64,000 nucleotides of DNA from Bacillota bacterium (GTDB taxonomy: Bacteria; Bacillota; Clostridia; Lachnospirales; Lachnospiraceae), in the NCBI GenBank assembly GCA_023413555.1, contig JAEZPG010000052.1, positions 62,001 to 126,000 of the forward strand, given 5' to 3'. Position numbers and translations under genes: made by a program. Under the pieces are notes generated by a model that saw only the letters and a list, made by a program, of their open reading frames with translations, was not told the DNA's origin and did not search any database. This document shows positions 7,964 through 16,110 of this stretch, piece by piece (within the stretch, counting starts at the first letter, position 1; each line of letters opens with the position of its first letter).

Positions 7964-8974
7964 TTATAATAAAGGTATGTTTTTCTTTTCTGCTTCCTCT
8001 AAAATCGCATCAGGCCAAACAGATGCCTGAACCTCGCCAATATGAGCCTTTCGCAAAAAGAACATACAAATTCTGGATTGTCCGATACCTCCACCAATGG
8101 TATATGGTAATTCCTTATCTACAATAGCTTTTTGGAATGGCATTGTAAGGCGGTCCATGCAACCTGATATTTCAAGCTGGCTTAAGAGAGAGTTCTCATC
8201 AACACGAATTCCCATAGAAGATAGTTCAAGCCCAATATTCAAAATAGGATAATATACTATAATATCTCCATTCAGCGCCCAGTCATCATAATCTGGGGCT
8301 CTACCGTCATGCTTCTCACCAGATGCCATAGTTCCACCAATCTGCATGATAAAAACAGCTCCTTTGAGCATAGCAATCTTGGTCTCTCTCTCCTTTGGAG
8401 TCAAATCTGGGTAAGTATCCTCTAATTCCTGCGTAGTAACAAAGGAAATCTCTTCTGGTAAAATCGGTGTTATGTAATCATATTTATCAGAGATATATTT
8501 CTCTGTGTTTCGTAAGGCCATATATACCTTTTTTACTACTGACTGTAACGTATCTATATTACGATCTACTTTATCAATTACTTTCTCCCAGTCCCACTGG
8601 TCTACAAAAAGGGAATGGATATTATCGGTATCCTCGTCACGACGAATGGCATTCATATCTGTATAAAGACCTTCTCCCTTATGAAATCCATATCTTTTTA
8701 ACGCCTGACGTTTCCACTTAGCAAGTGAATGCACGATTTCAACCTTAGCATCATTCTGCTCCTTAATACCAAAGGTAACGGGACGCTCTACACCGTTTAA
8801 GTTATCATTAAGTCCTGTTTCTGGACGTACAAATAAAGGTGCTGACACACGCGTCAGATTTAGTTGTTGTGCAAGTTCTCTCTCAAAATAGTCTTTTACC
8901 TCTTTTATAGCTACCTCTGTCTCTCTTATATTAAGAGTAGCTTTATAGCCTTCTGGAATATATAATCCGTTCAT
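7964..8974 (-). CDS. asnA: Aspartate--ammonia ligase (ATP- and ammonia-dependent asparagine synthetase)
   Basis: Makes asparagine from aspartate and free ammonia; its fold resembles class II tRNA synthetases. Typical stretches are LTRVSAPLFVRPETGLNDNLNG, HSLAKWKR, DMNAIRRDED and GGGIGQSRICMFFL. The ATG at 8974 has AAAGGAG seven bases upstream and gives a standard N-terminus (MNGLYIPEGYK); 336 aa. First gene of a four-gene minus-strand run. The window also carries the glutamine-dependent asnB (40.3-42.2 kb), so this organism has both routes. Confidence 0.97.
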   Translation of the reverse strand: MNGLYIPEGYKATLNIRETEVAIKEVKDYFERELAQQLNLTRVSAPLFVRPETGLNDNLNGVERPVTFGIKEQNDAKVEIVHSLAKWKRQALKRYGFHKGEGLYTDMNAIRRDEDTDNIHSLFVDQWDWEKVIDKVDRNIDTLQSVVKKVYMALRNTEKYISDKYDYITPILPEEISFVTTQELEDTYPDLTPKERETKIAMLKGAVFIMQIGGTMASGEKHDGRAPDYDDWALNGDIIVYYPILNIGLELSSMGIRVDENSLLSQLEISGCMDRLTMPFQKAIVDKELPYTIGGGIGQSRICMFFLRKAHIGEVQASVWPDAILEEAEKKNIPLL

Positions 8975-9134
8975 AAACGTCTCCTTTAATCTCTTCATTC
9001 TCAATAACTTATTTATTTTATCACATATGAAGCATTGTTGTAAATTATGATTTTATGAGCAGATAAAGCTTATAAAATACACATCCTCTTTTGTTTTTCA
9101 TATTATATAGTATCCGTAGAAAGGAAGTGATCTA

Positions 9135-9710
9135 TTGGCATATAAAATCTTTGTGGATCAAGGCCATAATCCAACTGGCTATCATAATACTGGGGCAGAA
9201 GGGTTTGGGTTGAAGGAACAGGACATAACATTCCAAGTAGGAGCCTACCTGGCTGATATCTTAGATTCTGACAGTCGTTTTGAAGTAAGAACCTCAAGGC
9301 CTACTCCAACCACCGTACTCGGTACTAGCAATGCCACCAGTTTAAAAGCTCGTGTGGATGCAGCAAATAGCTGGCCTGCAGATTATTTTATCAGTATCCA
9401 CGTAAATTCCAATACTAATCCTAATATAAATGGAAGTGAGGTATATATCTATCAAACCGGTACTCAGGCTGAACAGCTTGCCACCGCCATACTAAATGAG
9501 ATAGTTCGAAGGGTAGGTACCAAAAATAATGGGGTTCGTACCAATCCAGCTCTTTATGTACTTCGAAAGACTAACATGCCTGCTGTTCTGGTGGAATTGG
9601 CTTATATTAGTAACGAAAATGATGTGGAAAAGCTACAAAATGACCAGTATCAGTTTGCTTATGGAATCTATGTTGGCTTACTTAATTTTCTTGGCTTACC
9701 ACAACTATAA
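9135..9710 (+). CDS. N-acetylmuramoyl-L-alanine amidase, Amidase_3 family, without signal peptide
   Basis: Zinc hydrolase that cuts the amide between muramic acid and the stem peptide. VDQGHNPTG supplies the first zinc His, KEQDITFQVG the zinc Glu, SIHVNSN the second His and LVELAYISN the catalytic Glu. The 191 residues are one catalytic domain with no signal peptide, membrane segment or wall-binding repeat. TTG 9135 is the start, with AGGAAG upstream. Bacillus CwlC, a mother-cell-lysis amidase, also lacks a signal peptide, so a sporulation role is plausible but inferred. Confidence 0.9.
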   Translation: MAYKIFVDQGHNPTGYHNTGAEGFGLKEQDITFQVGAYLADILDSDSRFEVRTSRPTPTTVLGTSNATSLKARVDAANSWPADYFISIHVNSNTNPNINGSEVYIYQTGTQAEQLATAILNEIVRRVGTKNNGVRTNPALYVLRKTNMPAVLVELAYISNENDVEKLQNDQYQFAYGIYVGLLNFLGLPQL

Positions 9711-9756
9711 GTCATATTTTCACATTCAGAACAAGTTAAGTTTTTGCATTGTACCC

Positions 9757-9785
9757 TTGACTTGCAAACATTAACATGCTACTAT
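9757..9785 (+). promoter_or_regulatory. Probable promoter of the cold-shock gene leader
   Basis: TTGACT, 17 bases, TACTAT (9780-9785); an overlapping TATAAT sits at 9783-9788 with a 20-base spacer. Transcription from here would run into the hairpin-plus-T7 at 9818-9871 before reaching the cold-shock gene. Confidence 0.5.
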
Positions 9786-9817
9786 AATTGAGTAATTTAA
9801 AGTATAGATTAGATGTT

Positions 9818-9871
9818 CACATACCTTTGTAAATTGCTTTTCTATTTAATTTACAGGGTATGTGTTTTTTT
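9818..9871 (+). terminator. Strong terminator hairpin between the putative promoter and the cold-shock gene
   Basis: CACATACC (9818-9825) and TGTAAATT (9828-9835) pair with AATTTACA (9848-9855) and GGTATGTG (9857-9864), followed by seven T. It may simply end amidase transcription, or act as an attenuator in the csp leader. A small hairpin CTTTTGG / CCAAAAG follows at 9915-9937, just before the csp RBS. Confidence 0.8.
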
Positions 9872-9985
9872 ATCCTAAGTCGTATGCTCATTACATATCG
9901 GCCACGATAATAACCTTTTGGTGGTACTTGCCAAAAGATTTCCATCTAACGTACTATTTTCATTTTTTCAAGGAGGTATCGTAAC

Positions 9986-10189
9986 ATGAACAAAGGTACA
10001 GTAAAATGGTTTAACAGCGAAAAAGGATTTGGATTTATCACTGATGAAGCAACAGGAAAAGATGTATTCGTACATTTCTCCGGTATTGTTGCTGAAGGCT
10101 TTAAGACTTTAGAAGAAGGCCAAAACGTAACATTTGATACTACAGAAACTGAACGCGGTTTACAAGCTATCAACGTTTCAGTTGCTTAA
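9986..10189 (+). CDS. Cold-shock protein (CspA family)
   Basis: A 67-residue single-stranded nucleic-acid-binding OB-fold protein. It shows RNP1 (KGFGFIT) and RNP2 (DVFVHFSG), and the N-terminus [14 protein letters not shown] is typical. It acts as an RNA chaperone. The start ATG follows AAGGAGG. The gene stands alone, with a structured leader (9790-9985) and a terminator 33 bases after the stop. Which paralogue (A-D) it is cannot be told. Confidence 0.97.
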   Translation: MNKGTVKWFNSEKGFGFITDEATGKDVFVHFSGIVAEGFKTLEEGQNVTFDTTETERGLQAINVSVA

Positions 10190-10221
10190 TCTTTTTAGAT
10201 TAATTGATATAGGTACAAATT

Positions 10222-10257
10222 ATGCCACCCGTCTCATAATGGGAAGGTGGCATTTTT
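10222..10257 (+). terminator. Rho-independent terminator of the cold-shock gene
   Basis: ATGCCACC (10222-10229) pairs with GGTGGCAT (10246-10253), followed by TTTT. Confidence 0.88.
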
Positions 10258-10262
10258 ACGTG

Positions 10263-10742
10263 TTAATCATTGTTGTTATGTAAACAATTATCAATGGCAA
10301 TGACTAGTGCTGAGAAAAAGGCAGGATCCTCGCTATCTGCTATATTCATCTCATAGGTATCTGACCAACTAAGAAACTTCTTAGTAACTCCACCAACATG
10401 AAATCCATCTCGGTAGATCATAAAGTTTCTAGCCCACAAATCCCCTTCGATTGTATAGTTCCCATAAGCACTGCCAATATTAAGCTTTGATTTAAAGAAC
10501 TGAAACTCCTGTTGAATTTCTGCATAAAGCTGCTGTCCTCGAAAAATCTCATATCTGGCACATAATAGGGTAATCCTTCTTTTAATAAAATACAGTTCCC
10601 GACCTTGTAAATCATATAGATGAATCCTATCACCGATGGTAAATATCTCACTTTTTACATCAAAATAAACATTGCCATATTCATCATATACATCATATTT
10701 ATCCCCAATACTAAATACCTTCTGTTTAATATATAACCTCAA
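10263..10742 (-). CDS. LURP-one-related / YxjI-like protein
   Basis: A 159-aa protein made of repeated short beta strands of the tubby/LURP-one type: IKQKVFSIGDKYDVYDEYGNVYFDV, then FTIGDRIHLYDLQGRELYFIKR, then IEGDLWARNFMIYRDG. The family binds phospholipid in plants, but bacterial members have no settled role. No signal peptide or membrane helix. The start is TTG 10742 with AGGAGGG seven bases upstream. Last gene of the minus-strand zinc-ribbon / J-domain cluster, separated from the preceding gene by a heptamer repeat. Confidence 0.75.
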   Translation of the reverse strand: MRLYIKQKVFSIGDKYDVYDEYGNVYFDVKSEIFTIGDRIHLYDLQGRELYFIKRRITLLCARYEIFRGQQLYAEIQQEFQFFKSKLNIGSAYGNYTIEGDLWARNFMIYRDGFHVGGVTKKFLSWSDTYEMNIADSEDPAFFSALVIAIDNCLHNNND

Positions 10743-10753
10743 ATATAACCCTC

Positions 10754-10781
10754 CTATTAACTATTAACTATTAACTATTAA
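10754..10781. repeat. CTATTAA heptamer, four tandem copies
   Basis: Four exact copies of CTATTAA run from 10754 to 10781, between the LURP-one gene RBS and the zinc-ribbon gene; the last copy contains that gene's stop codon. Slippage-prone, so the spacing between the two genes may vary among strains. Confidence 0.85.
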
Positions 10782-11191
10782 TTATTATCCGTATCATCCT
10801 CTGTATCTTCTACATTAGTCTCTACATCTACAACCTTCTTCTGTAACTTAATCCCACATTTATTACAGAACTCACTATCATCTGGAAGAGTAGCTCCACA
10901 AGCTGGACATACACAGACTTTACGCAAGGTATTCAGCTGCTCATATAATTCTTTCAGCTTTGCACTAGCCTCTCCAATTATTTCAAATTCGATTTCATAA
11001 GCATGTTCTCCCATATCAACATGCTCCTTGTAATAAGCCTCTCCAATTCTCTCATAGGATTTACGTATCATCTTCTTCTGCTCACTGATATTAGCTTTTA
11101 CTGTATTAACATCTACGATATCTTTTGCTTTTTTTGCAATGTCCTTACCAGTACTGGTAATTGTTTCACCTATTTTGTTAAAAATGTCCAT
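10778..11191 (-). CDS. Small coiled-coil protein with C-terminal zinc ribbon
   Basis: 137 aa. The first about 95 residues are helical and charged (GKDIAKKAKDIVDVN, then a long amphipathic stretch to LYEQLNTLR), followed by a zinc ribbon with CPACG and CNKCG knuckles about 14 residues apart, then an acidic tail ending DDTDNN. No signal peptide. It follows the membrane-protein gene by 21 bp. Function unknown; similar helix-plus-zinc-ribbon proteins are common in Clostridia. Confidence 0.7.
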   Translation of the reverse strand: MDIFNKIGETITSTGKDIAKKAKDIVDVNTVKANISEQKKMIRKSYERIGEAYYKEHVDMGEHAYEIEFEIIGEASAKLKELYEQLNTLRKVCVCPACGATLPDDSEFCNKCGIKLQKKVVDVETNVEDTEDDTDNN

Positions 11192-11212
11192 AACTAAACC
11201 TCCTTATTTTAT

Positions 11213-11746
11213 TTATATTTTCAACTTTCTCTTCATATCCACCCAGTATCTTCCTATAAAATAATGGAATGCTCGATCATAAATTAGAAAGAGCACCTGT
11301 CCAGCCATGATAAAGCCTATAAGTAAATAAGAATTTATCTCTTTTGTTATAACAAGGCTTGGTGCATAAACTATTATAGGAATATACATAGCATTGAATA
11401 TGAGAAATTTTACAACCACTAAAACAATCCTATTGTACTTACTTACTTTTTGCTTAAAAATGAATTTCCATACAAACTCGGTTAATAATAGATAAAATGC
11501 CATACCCCCATAGGTAATTGCATACAACTTGTTTGGAGAAAGGATGAGACTTAACAACACACTACCCACCCAAAATACAGCTCCTAAGGACACCCCATAC
11601 TCCACAATCACAATACCCGTACAAAAGGATGCAAAGGCAAGAAAAAACAGAGTACTCATTTCAATTACACTGCCCAGTATAACAAGAACTACTGTAAAAG
11701 CCATCATAAGGCCTAAAAAAGACATCTTTCTTGCATTTACATGCAT
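11213..11746 (-). CDS. Polytopic membrane protein of unknown function
   Basis: 177 aa with about five or six hydrophobic helices (FLGLMMAFTVVLVILGSV; LFFLAFASFCTGIVIV; VFWVGSVLLSLIL; a central TYGGMAFYLLL; VVVKFLIFNAMYIPIIVYA; LLIGFIMAGQVLFLIY). I recognise no family; a transporter-like fold of ECF substrate-binding type is possible but unproven. ATG 11746 has GGGAGGGG ten bases upstream and overlaps the end of the J-domain gene by 10 bp, indicating translational coupling. A frame open to 11770 gives a poorer start. Confidence 0.62.
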   Translation of the reverse strand: MHVNARKMSFLGLMMAFTVVLVILGSVIEMSTLFFLAFASFCTGIVIVEYGVSLGAVFWVGSVLLSLILSPNKLYAITYGGMAFYLLLTEFVWKFIFKQKVSKYNRIVLVVVKFLIFNAMYIPIIVYAPSLVITKEINSYLLIGFIMAGQVLFLIYDRAFHYFIGRYWVDMKRKLKI

Positions 11747-12459
11747 GAACACAAATCCCCTCCCATACATTCACAGCAAGTATCCGCTGCCCATAACTTA
11801 CAACAACAGTCTAATGGATCATCTCCAAATCCACGACCATAACCTGTCCCAGTTGCCTGATAACGACCATTGCCATACTGAAGTCGATCTAAAAGATTGG
11901 CATATTCCTGATTAGTTGGATCTAATTGGTAGGCTGTCTGCGCATAATTATATGCTTGCACATTATTACCTACACCATTGTTGGCAATTGCTCCATAGTA
12001 ATACCATCTAGCGTTATGATCTGAGATTGTATTTAAGCGATTGAGGGCATCCTGATAACGTCTTTGGTTTAAAAACCGAGCTACCTCAGATAACTCAGGT
12101 GTATCATAAGCAGAGTCGGCGTAGTTAGTACCAAACCCTCCAGCTGCACTGCCTCCAAAGCCTCCTTTATTAAAACCTCCAAAGCCTCCGCTTCCAAAAC
12201 CTCCAGTTCCAAAACCTCCAGTTCCGTAGCTTCCTTGTCCATAGGAGGAACTAGAACTATATCCATTTTCTCTATCCTTCATAATCTGGTTATATGCTTC
12301 CTGTACCTCTTTAAATTTCTCTTCCGCAAGATCAGATAAAGGATTATTTACATAGGAATCTGGGTGATATTTTCTGCTTAAATCACGGTACGCTCTCTTT
12401 ACCTCATCATCCGTCGCGTTTGGACTAATTTCTAATATTTTATATGGATCTGTTATCAT
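11737..12459 (-). CDS. J-domain protein with Gly/Phe-rich linker, TPR-like region and Cys-rich tail
   Basis: Hsp70 co-chaperone type protein, 240 aa. Residues 1-65 are a J domain with HPD at 32-34, so it should stimulate an Hsp70 ATPase. Residues about 75-115 are a Gly/Phe-rich linker of GTGGFG-like repeats. Residues about 125-195 look like tetratricopeptide helices (RYQDALNRLNTI, NVQAYNYAQTAYQLDP). The tail holds nine Cys in its last 23 residues (DCCCKLW, CCECMGGDLCSCM), suggesting metal binding. It lacks the CxxCxGxG zinc domain of DnaJ. It overlaps the DUF5685 gene by 20 bp. Confidence 0.88.
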   Translation of the reverse strand: MITDPYKILEISPNATDDEVKRAYRDLSRKYHPDSYVNNPLSDLAEEKFKEVQEAYNQIMKDRENGYSSSSSYGQGSYGTGGFGTGGFGSGGFGGFNKGGFGGSAAGGFGTNYADSAYDTPELSEVARFLNQRRYQDALNRLNTISDHNARWYYYGAIANNGVGNNVQAYNYAQTAYQLDPTNQEYANLLDRLQYGNGRYQATGTGYGRGFGDDPLDCCCKLWAADTCCECMGGDLCSCM

Positions 12460-13300
12460 CGGTCATGTTCCTTTCTTCTATACATTTCTGACGAAGTTTA
12501 TCGTACTTACACCACACGCCAGCATACAATATATTTCTTAAAATATCTACTTCAGGTTGCACCACTATAGGAAGCTTTTCAAATGCTTTCGTTGCTTCTG
12601 CCATCATCATTGTTAAAATGTTTCCTATTTCCTCAAAAAGCTTTTTCTGGTCCGTCATAGTGAAAGGGTTGTAATTTCCTTTCTTTAAGTCTTCCTCTAA
12701 ATCTTCATAAGCATCCATAATGTAGATGAATTTTCCTAAATAAAAACCCAACTTACGCAAATCTTCCTGCCACTGGTCTTCCTTATAAATAAAAAGTTCT
12801 GCCATCAAATTTCCAAATGGCTTTGCCACATAATCCAAATTGGTTTCCTTCGCCTTTTCCAATTGATTTAATTCCTTAAGTGTCCGCTTGATTACCTCTA
12901 CTTGACGGGGATACTTCTTCTCAATCCTCTTATATCTACGTTTCACCAACTTGGCCCCGGACAGTCCCTTAATACTTCTCTCATCCTCCCAATCATCACG
13001 AAAATGATGGTAAGACAATGCCATATTCATAGCAGCTGCATAAGAGGTAATGTCATTATGAAGCATAGAATGCTTCTTTACCGGATGTACCATACAATGA
13101 TGTTTCTCATGATGAGGTTGCTCCTCATATAAAGCAGTTAACAAAACGATTAAAAAAGTCATATCATAGGTCAGGGTAAACTGTCCAAAGATTCCATACT
13201 CCTTCTTTAAAGTGCGACACAGCCCACAATAATAAGCATGATATCTCTCGTACTCTTTAATTTTTAACTCCGCTTTATTTATCATAACATAGCCAAACAT
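12440..13300 (-). CDS. DUF5685 family protein
   Basis: 286-aa, mostly helical, soluble protein of a family seen in Clostridia. The N-terminus MFGYVMINKAELKIKEYE and the CGLC pair in YHAYYCGLCRTLKKEYG are the recognisable signature; DMTFLIVLLTALYE follows. The all-helical pattern with spaced Asp/Glu hints at a terpene-synthase-like fold, but that is speculation. ATG 13300 has GGAGG four bases upstream; a GTG six codons earlier is less good. It overlaps the J-domain gene, so the two are translated together. Confidence 0.75.
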   Translation of the reverse strand: MFGYVMINKAELKIKEYERYHAYYCGLCRTLKKEYGIFGQFTLTYDMTFLIVLLTALYEEQPHHEKHHCMVHPVKKHSMLHNDITSYAAAMNMALSYHHFRDDWEDERSIKGLSGAKLVKRRYKRIEKKYPRQVEVIKRTLKELNQLEKAKETNLDYVAKPFGNLMAELFIYKEDQWQEDLRKLGFYLGKFIYIMDAYEDLEEDLKKGNYNPFTMTDQKKLFEEIGNILTMMMAEATKAFEKLPIVVQPEVDILRNILYAGVWCKYDKLRQKCIEERNMTDDNRSI

Positions 13301-13412
13301 ACGGCCTCCATATCTCACTTTCCCTGTTGTATAAATCTTCTATCCTATTATGAGCAGTACAATCCTATACATTGGCATTATACCATTAAACAGCTAGAGA
13401 TAACACCTCTTT

Positions 13413-13910
13413 TTATGTTCTTTTTATGAACTCCTGTTTACAATTCGGACAAGTAATAGCAATTTTTCCTTTTCCCTTAGGTACTCGAATCATCTGTCCA
13501 CACTTTCCACACTGGAATATCTTATGATTTTTATCTGTTTTTGCTTTTACATGTGATTTCTTCTTTTTCTGACTAGTAGTGCCATAAGGGTTCCCATATG
13601 GATTATTATATGGATTCTGACCATAGTAACCTGATCTATTACTATTTTTTCTACCAGGTAGCTTTCTTAAAATTGGTTCAAATATTTTCAAAAACTTTTG
13701 ATTTTCAGCAGTACGTTTTGCAATGTTTCTAGAAAACATACGGAAGAAAATCAGGAAAAACATTACATAGCTTAAACCAAGTACTATAATAGAGCCTGTA
13801 AAGGGCAGTAACACACTTAATATCAGATATAGAACTAATAATCCAAAATTAAGCTGATCAGAACCATATCTTCCAATCATCCATTGACGAAAACGATCCA
13901 TTAATCTCAT
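13413..13910 (-). CDS. Membrane-anchored zinc-ribbon protein
   Basis: 165 aa. Residues about 20-60 form two hydrophobic helices, followed by a basic, Asn/Tyr/Gly-rich linker (PYNNPYGNPYG) and a C-terminal zinc ribbon with CGKCG and CPNCK knuckles. Likely a cytoplasmic-facing zinc ribbon tethered to the membrane. Unknown role. It appears to head the J-domain cluster, with its own promoter (13951-13979). An extended -10 (TGGTATAAT on the minus strand near 13370) in the 112-bp gap behind it may start a second transcript for the DUF5685 gene. Confidence 0.7.
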   Translation of the reverse strand: MRLMDRFRQWMIGRYGSDQLNFGLLVLYLILSVLLPFTGSIIVLGLSYVMFFLIFFRMFSRNIAKRTAENQKFLKIFEPILRKLPGRKNSNRSGYYGQNPYNNPYGNPYGTTSQKKKKSHVKAKTDKNHKIFQCGKCGQMIRVPKGKGKIAITCPNCKQEFIKRT

Positions 13911-13934
13911 ACCATACCTCTTTCTACTTACATT

Positions 13935-13949
13935 CTAAGTGTTACTTAG
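13935..13949. promoter_or_regulatory. Palindromic operator candidate
   Basis: CTAAGT-GTT-ACTTAG is a perfect 6+3+6 palindrome directly downstream of the -10 of the zinc-ribbon gene promoter; GTGTTA recurs at 13957-13962 inside that promoter. Placement suits a repressor site. Confidence 0.4.
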
Positions 13950-13950
13950 T

Positions 13951-13979
13951 ATATTAGTGTTATAGGCGGAAGTTGTCAA
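13951..13979 (-). promoter_or_regulatory. Promoter of the zinc-ribbon / J-domain cluster
   Basis: Minus strand reads TTGACA, 17 bases, TAATAT. Predicted start is about 35 bases before the ATG at 13910. Confidence 0.7.
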
Positions 13980-14069
13980 TGATACAAATCTTAAAAGATG
14001 ATTAAATAATTACTATTTTCTGTCGAAATCCAATTCTAGTATGTTGTATTATGTATTTTATAAATTGAA

Positions 14070-14098
14070 TTGATAATTATGTCGATTTATTGTAGAAT
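14070..14098 (+). promoter_or_regulatory. Promoter of the NhaC-type antiporter gene
   Basis: TTGATA, 17 bases, TAGAAT; predicted start near 14105, about 84 bases before the ATG. Confidence 0.65.
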
Positions 14099-14188
14099 TG
14101 ATATATAAAGATGTTGTTAAGAACATATGAAAATGAATAAATTTCTACGTTCTACAGAAAAATAAAGTACAAGAAAGGATAAAATCTT

Positions 14189-15691
14189 ATGCAAGCAACT
14201 ATCTGGGCTATACTCCCACCAGTCATTGCTATTGTGCTAGCTTTACTTACCAAAGAAGTTTACCTTTCCTTAATGGTTGGTATCGTATCTGGGGCTCTTC
14301 TCTTGACTGGAATCACACATCCTATTGGTGCATTAAATGTAACTTTTGATGCCATGAGTTCAAAGATTGGAGACAATGTAGATATTCTGGTATTCCTTGT
14401 ATTATTAGGAATTATTGTAGCACTAATTAGCAAATCAGGTGCTTCCCGCTCTTATGGCGACTGGGCTTCCCATGTCATCAAATCCAGAAGAGGCGCATTA
14501 TTGTCTACTTCAGCTTTAGGCGCACTTATCTTTGTAGACGACTATTTTAACTGTTTGACAGTAGGTACTGTTATGCGTCCTGTGACAGACAAACATAGAA
14601 TTACAAGAGCCAAATTGGCTTATATTATTGATGCCACTGCAGCACCTATATGTATCATTGCTCCTATCTCCAGTTGGGCAGCTGCTGTTAGTTCTTCCTT
14701 ACCTGAGAATAGTAAAATAAATGGCTTCCAGTTATTTTTAGACACTATCCCATTTAATTTATATGCAATTTTCACAATTATTTTCATGCTATTTTTAGTA
14801 ATCTGTAATATGGACTTCTTTTCTATGAAAAAAATTGAGAAGAAAGGCGAAAATAAAAATGTTGCCCTAGAACATGACGAAATTAAAATTGTTGGAAAAG
14901 GTACTGTAATCGACCTAGTCCTTCCAATTCTTGTTTTAATCATTTCATGTATCTTTTTTATGCTTCAATCTGGTGGCTTATTTAAAGGTGCCAGCATCAT
15001 TGATGCATTTGCGAACTGTTCTTCAGCAAGAAGTCTTGTTCTTGGCTCTCTATTTACAATTTTCTTTATCTTTGTTATGTATCTAAGTAGAAGAATCATT
15101 AACTTTCAGCAGTTTTGCGATAGTTTTACAGAGGGTTTTAAGGCTATGACACCAGCCATATTAATTCTATGTCTGGCTTGGACCTTATCCGCAATCTGTG
15201 ACGGAGACCATTTGGATTTAAGAGGCTTTGTACAAAATAATATTATGTATATTGACCGTGTTAAAGACCTTGTTCCTGCGGTATTCTTCTTAATCTCATT
15301 AGGACTTGCCTTCTCTACAGGTACCTCTTGGGGAACCTTTGCTATCCTAATTCCTGTGGCTACTACTGTATATGATCCAATTGCTGAATACGGTATGTTA
15401 GTAATCGGTGTTGCAGCAATTCTTGCAGGAGCTGTATGTGGAGACCACGTATCTCCAATCTCCGATACAACTATTTTGGCATCCGCAGGAGCCCAATGTA
15501 ATCATATTGAACATGTCTCTACCCAGATGCCATATGCTCTTAGTGTAGCTGGATGCTGTTTCATCGGTTTCTTATTTGCCGGTCTATTTAGCAGTGGTTT
15601 AATTGGTCTAATTGCAGGCTTTATTGCCATGATGGCTATGATGTTTACCTTCTATATTGTTTATCGCAATAAAGAGAAGAAAGGGTTATAA
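14189..15691 (+). CDS. NhaC-family Na+/H+ antiporter-like transporter
   Basis: Integral membrane protein of 500 aa with about 11-12 helices. Family marks are the N-terminal PPVIAIVLALLTKEVYLSLMVGI, the FVDDYFNCLTVG segment, GTSWGTFAIL and the conserved C-terminal AGAVCGDHVSPISDTTILAS. Members exchange Na+ for H+ or couple to organic acids and amino acids, so the substrate is uncertain. The ATG follows AAAGGAT. The gene is single, with its own promoter and a strong terminator. Confidence 0.9.
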   Translation: MQATIWAILPPVIAIVLALLTKEVYLSLMVGIVSGALLLTGITHPIGALNVTFDAMSSKIGDNVDILVFLVLLGIIVALISKSGASRSYGDWASHVIKSRRGALLSTSALGALIFVDDYFNCLTVGTVMRPVTDKHRITRAKLAYIIDATAAPICIIAPISSWAAAVSSSLPENSKINGFQLFLDTIPFNLYAIFTIIFMLFLVICNMDFFSMKKIEKKGENKNVALEHDEIKIVGKGTVIDLVLPILVLIISCIFFMLQSGGLFKGASIIDAFANCSSARSLVLGSLFTIFFIFVMYLSRRIINFQQFCDSFTEGFKAMTPAILILCLAWTLSAICDGDHLDLRGFVQNNIMYIDRVKDLVPAVFFLISLGLAFSTGTSWGTFAILIPVATTVYDPIAEYGMLVIGVAAILAGAVCGDHVSPISDTTILASAGAQCNHIEHVSTQMPYALSVAGCCFIGFLFAGLFSSGLIGLIAGFIAMMAMMFTFYIVYRNKEKKGL

Positions 15692-15735
15692 ATCATTAAG
15701 AACTACGAGTTTTGCTTGTAAAACTCTCAGCCCTA

Positions 15736-15786
15736 AAAAAGGATGAGTAATCGCATGTTTATCTAAGCGAATTACTCATCCTTTTT
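15736..15786 (+). terminator. Rho-independent terminator of the antiporter gene
   Basis: AAAAAGGATGAGTAAT (15736-15751) pairs with ATTACTCATCCTTTTT (15771-15786), with CGC/GCG inside. A smaller hairpin GAGTTTT / AAAACTC precedes it at 15707-15726. Confidence 0.9.
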
Positions 15787-15787
15787 G

Positions 15788-16095
15788 TATGAAGCATCTG
15801 CTAGAAAAAGAATGCTGTGATTTGATGAATTATGCTGAAATAGATATTATTGTTGGGGCCAGGAAGTGTATTCTCCTTGTGACGGAATCGCAGTCGTTCC
15901 AGAAAACGGCTATGAAGAACGAACACGGACAAATTAACTTAAAGATTTTGCTAACGAAAGAAAAAATGCTAATTATTTTAATCCTCAAAAGACAACATAC
16001 AATCAGTTGCAGGAAACTACATTTTCAACTTATGGACAGTAGTAATCTAGTCACTGCAAAGGGACTACCTTATATATTTGAGGAATATGAGTGAT
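15788..16095 (+). pseudogene. Possible decayed coding remnant
   Basis: Between two terminators lies about 320 bp with no convincing gene. One frame reads YSPCDGIAVVPENGYEE, then a stop at the end of the TRTN stretch, then LKDFANERKNANYFNP and TTFSTYGQ, which looks protein-like but is broken by stops. Another frame is open for 101 codons from 15789, but with no RBS (it begins inside the terminator tail) and an unnatural composition. I call it a likely remnant; origin not recognised. Confidence 0.3.
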
Positions 16096-16110
16096 ACAAT
16101 AATGGATTAT

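Noticed and set aside
10741..10790. CRISPR-like or mobile repeat
   Set aside because: Four 7-bp units with no spacers or flanking genes; simple slippage repeat.
15789..16094. A 101-codon gene on the plus strand
   Set aside because: It begins inside the antiporter terminator tail without RBS and its composition is not protein-like.
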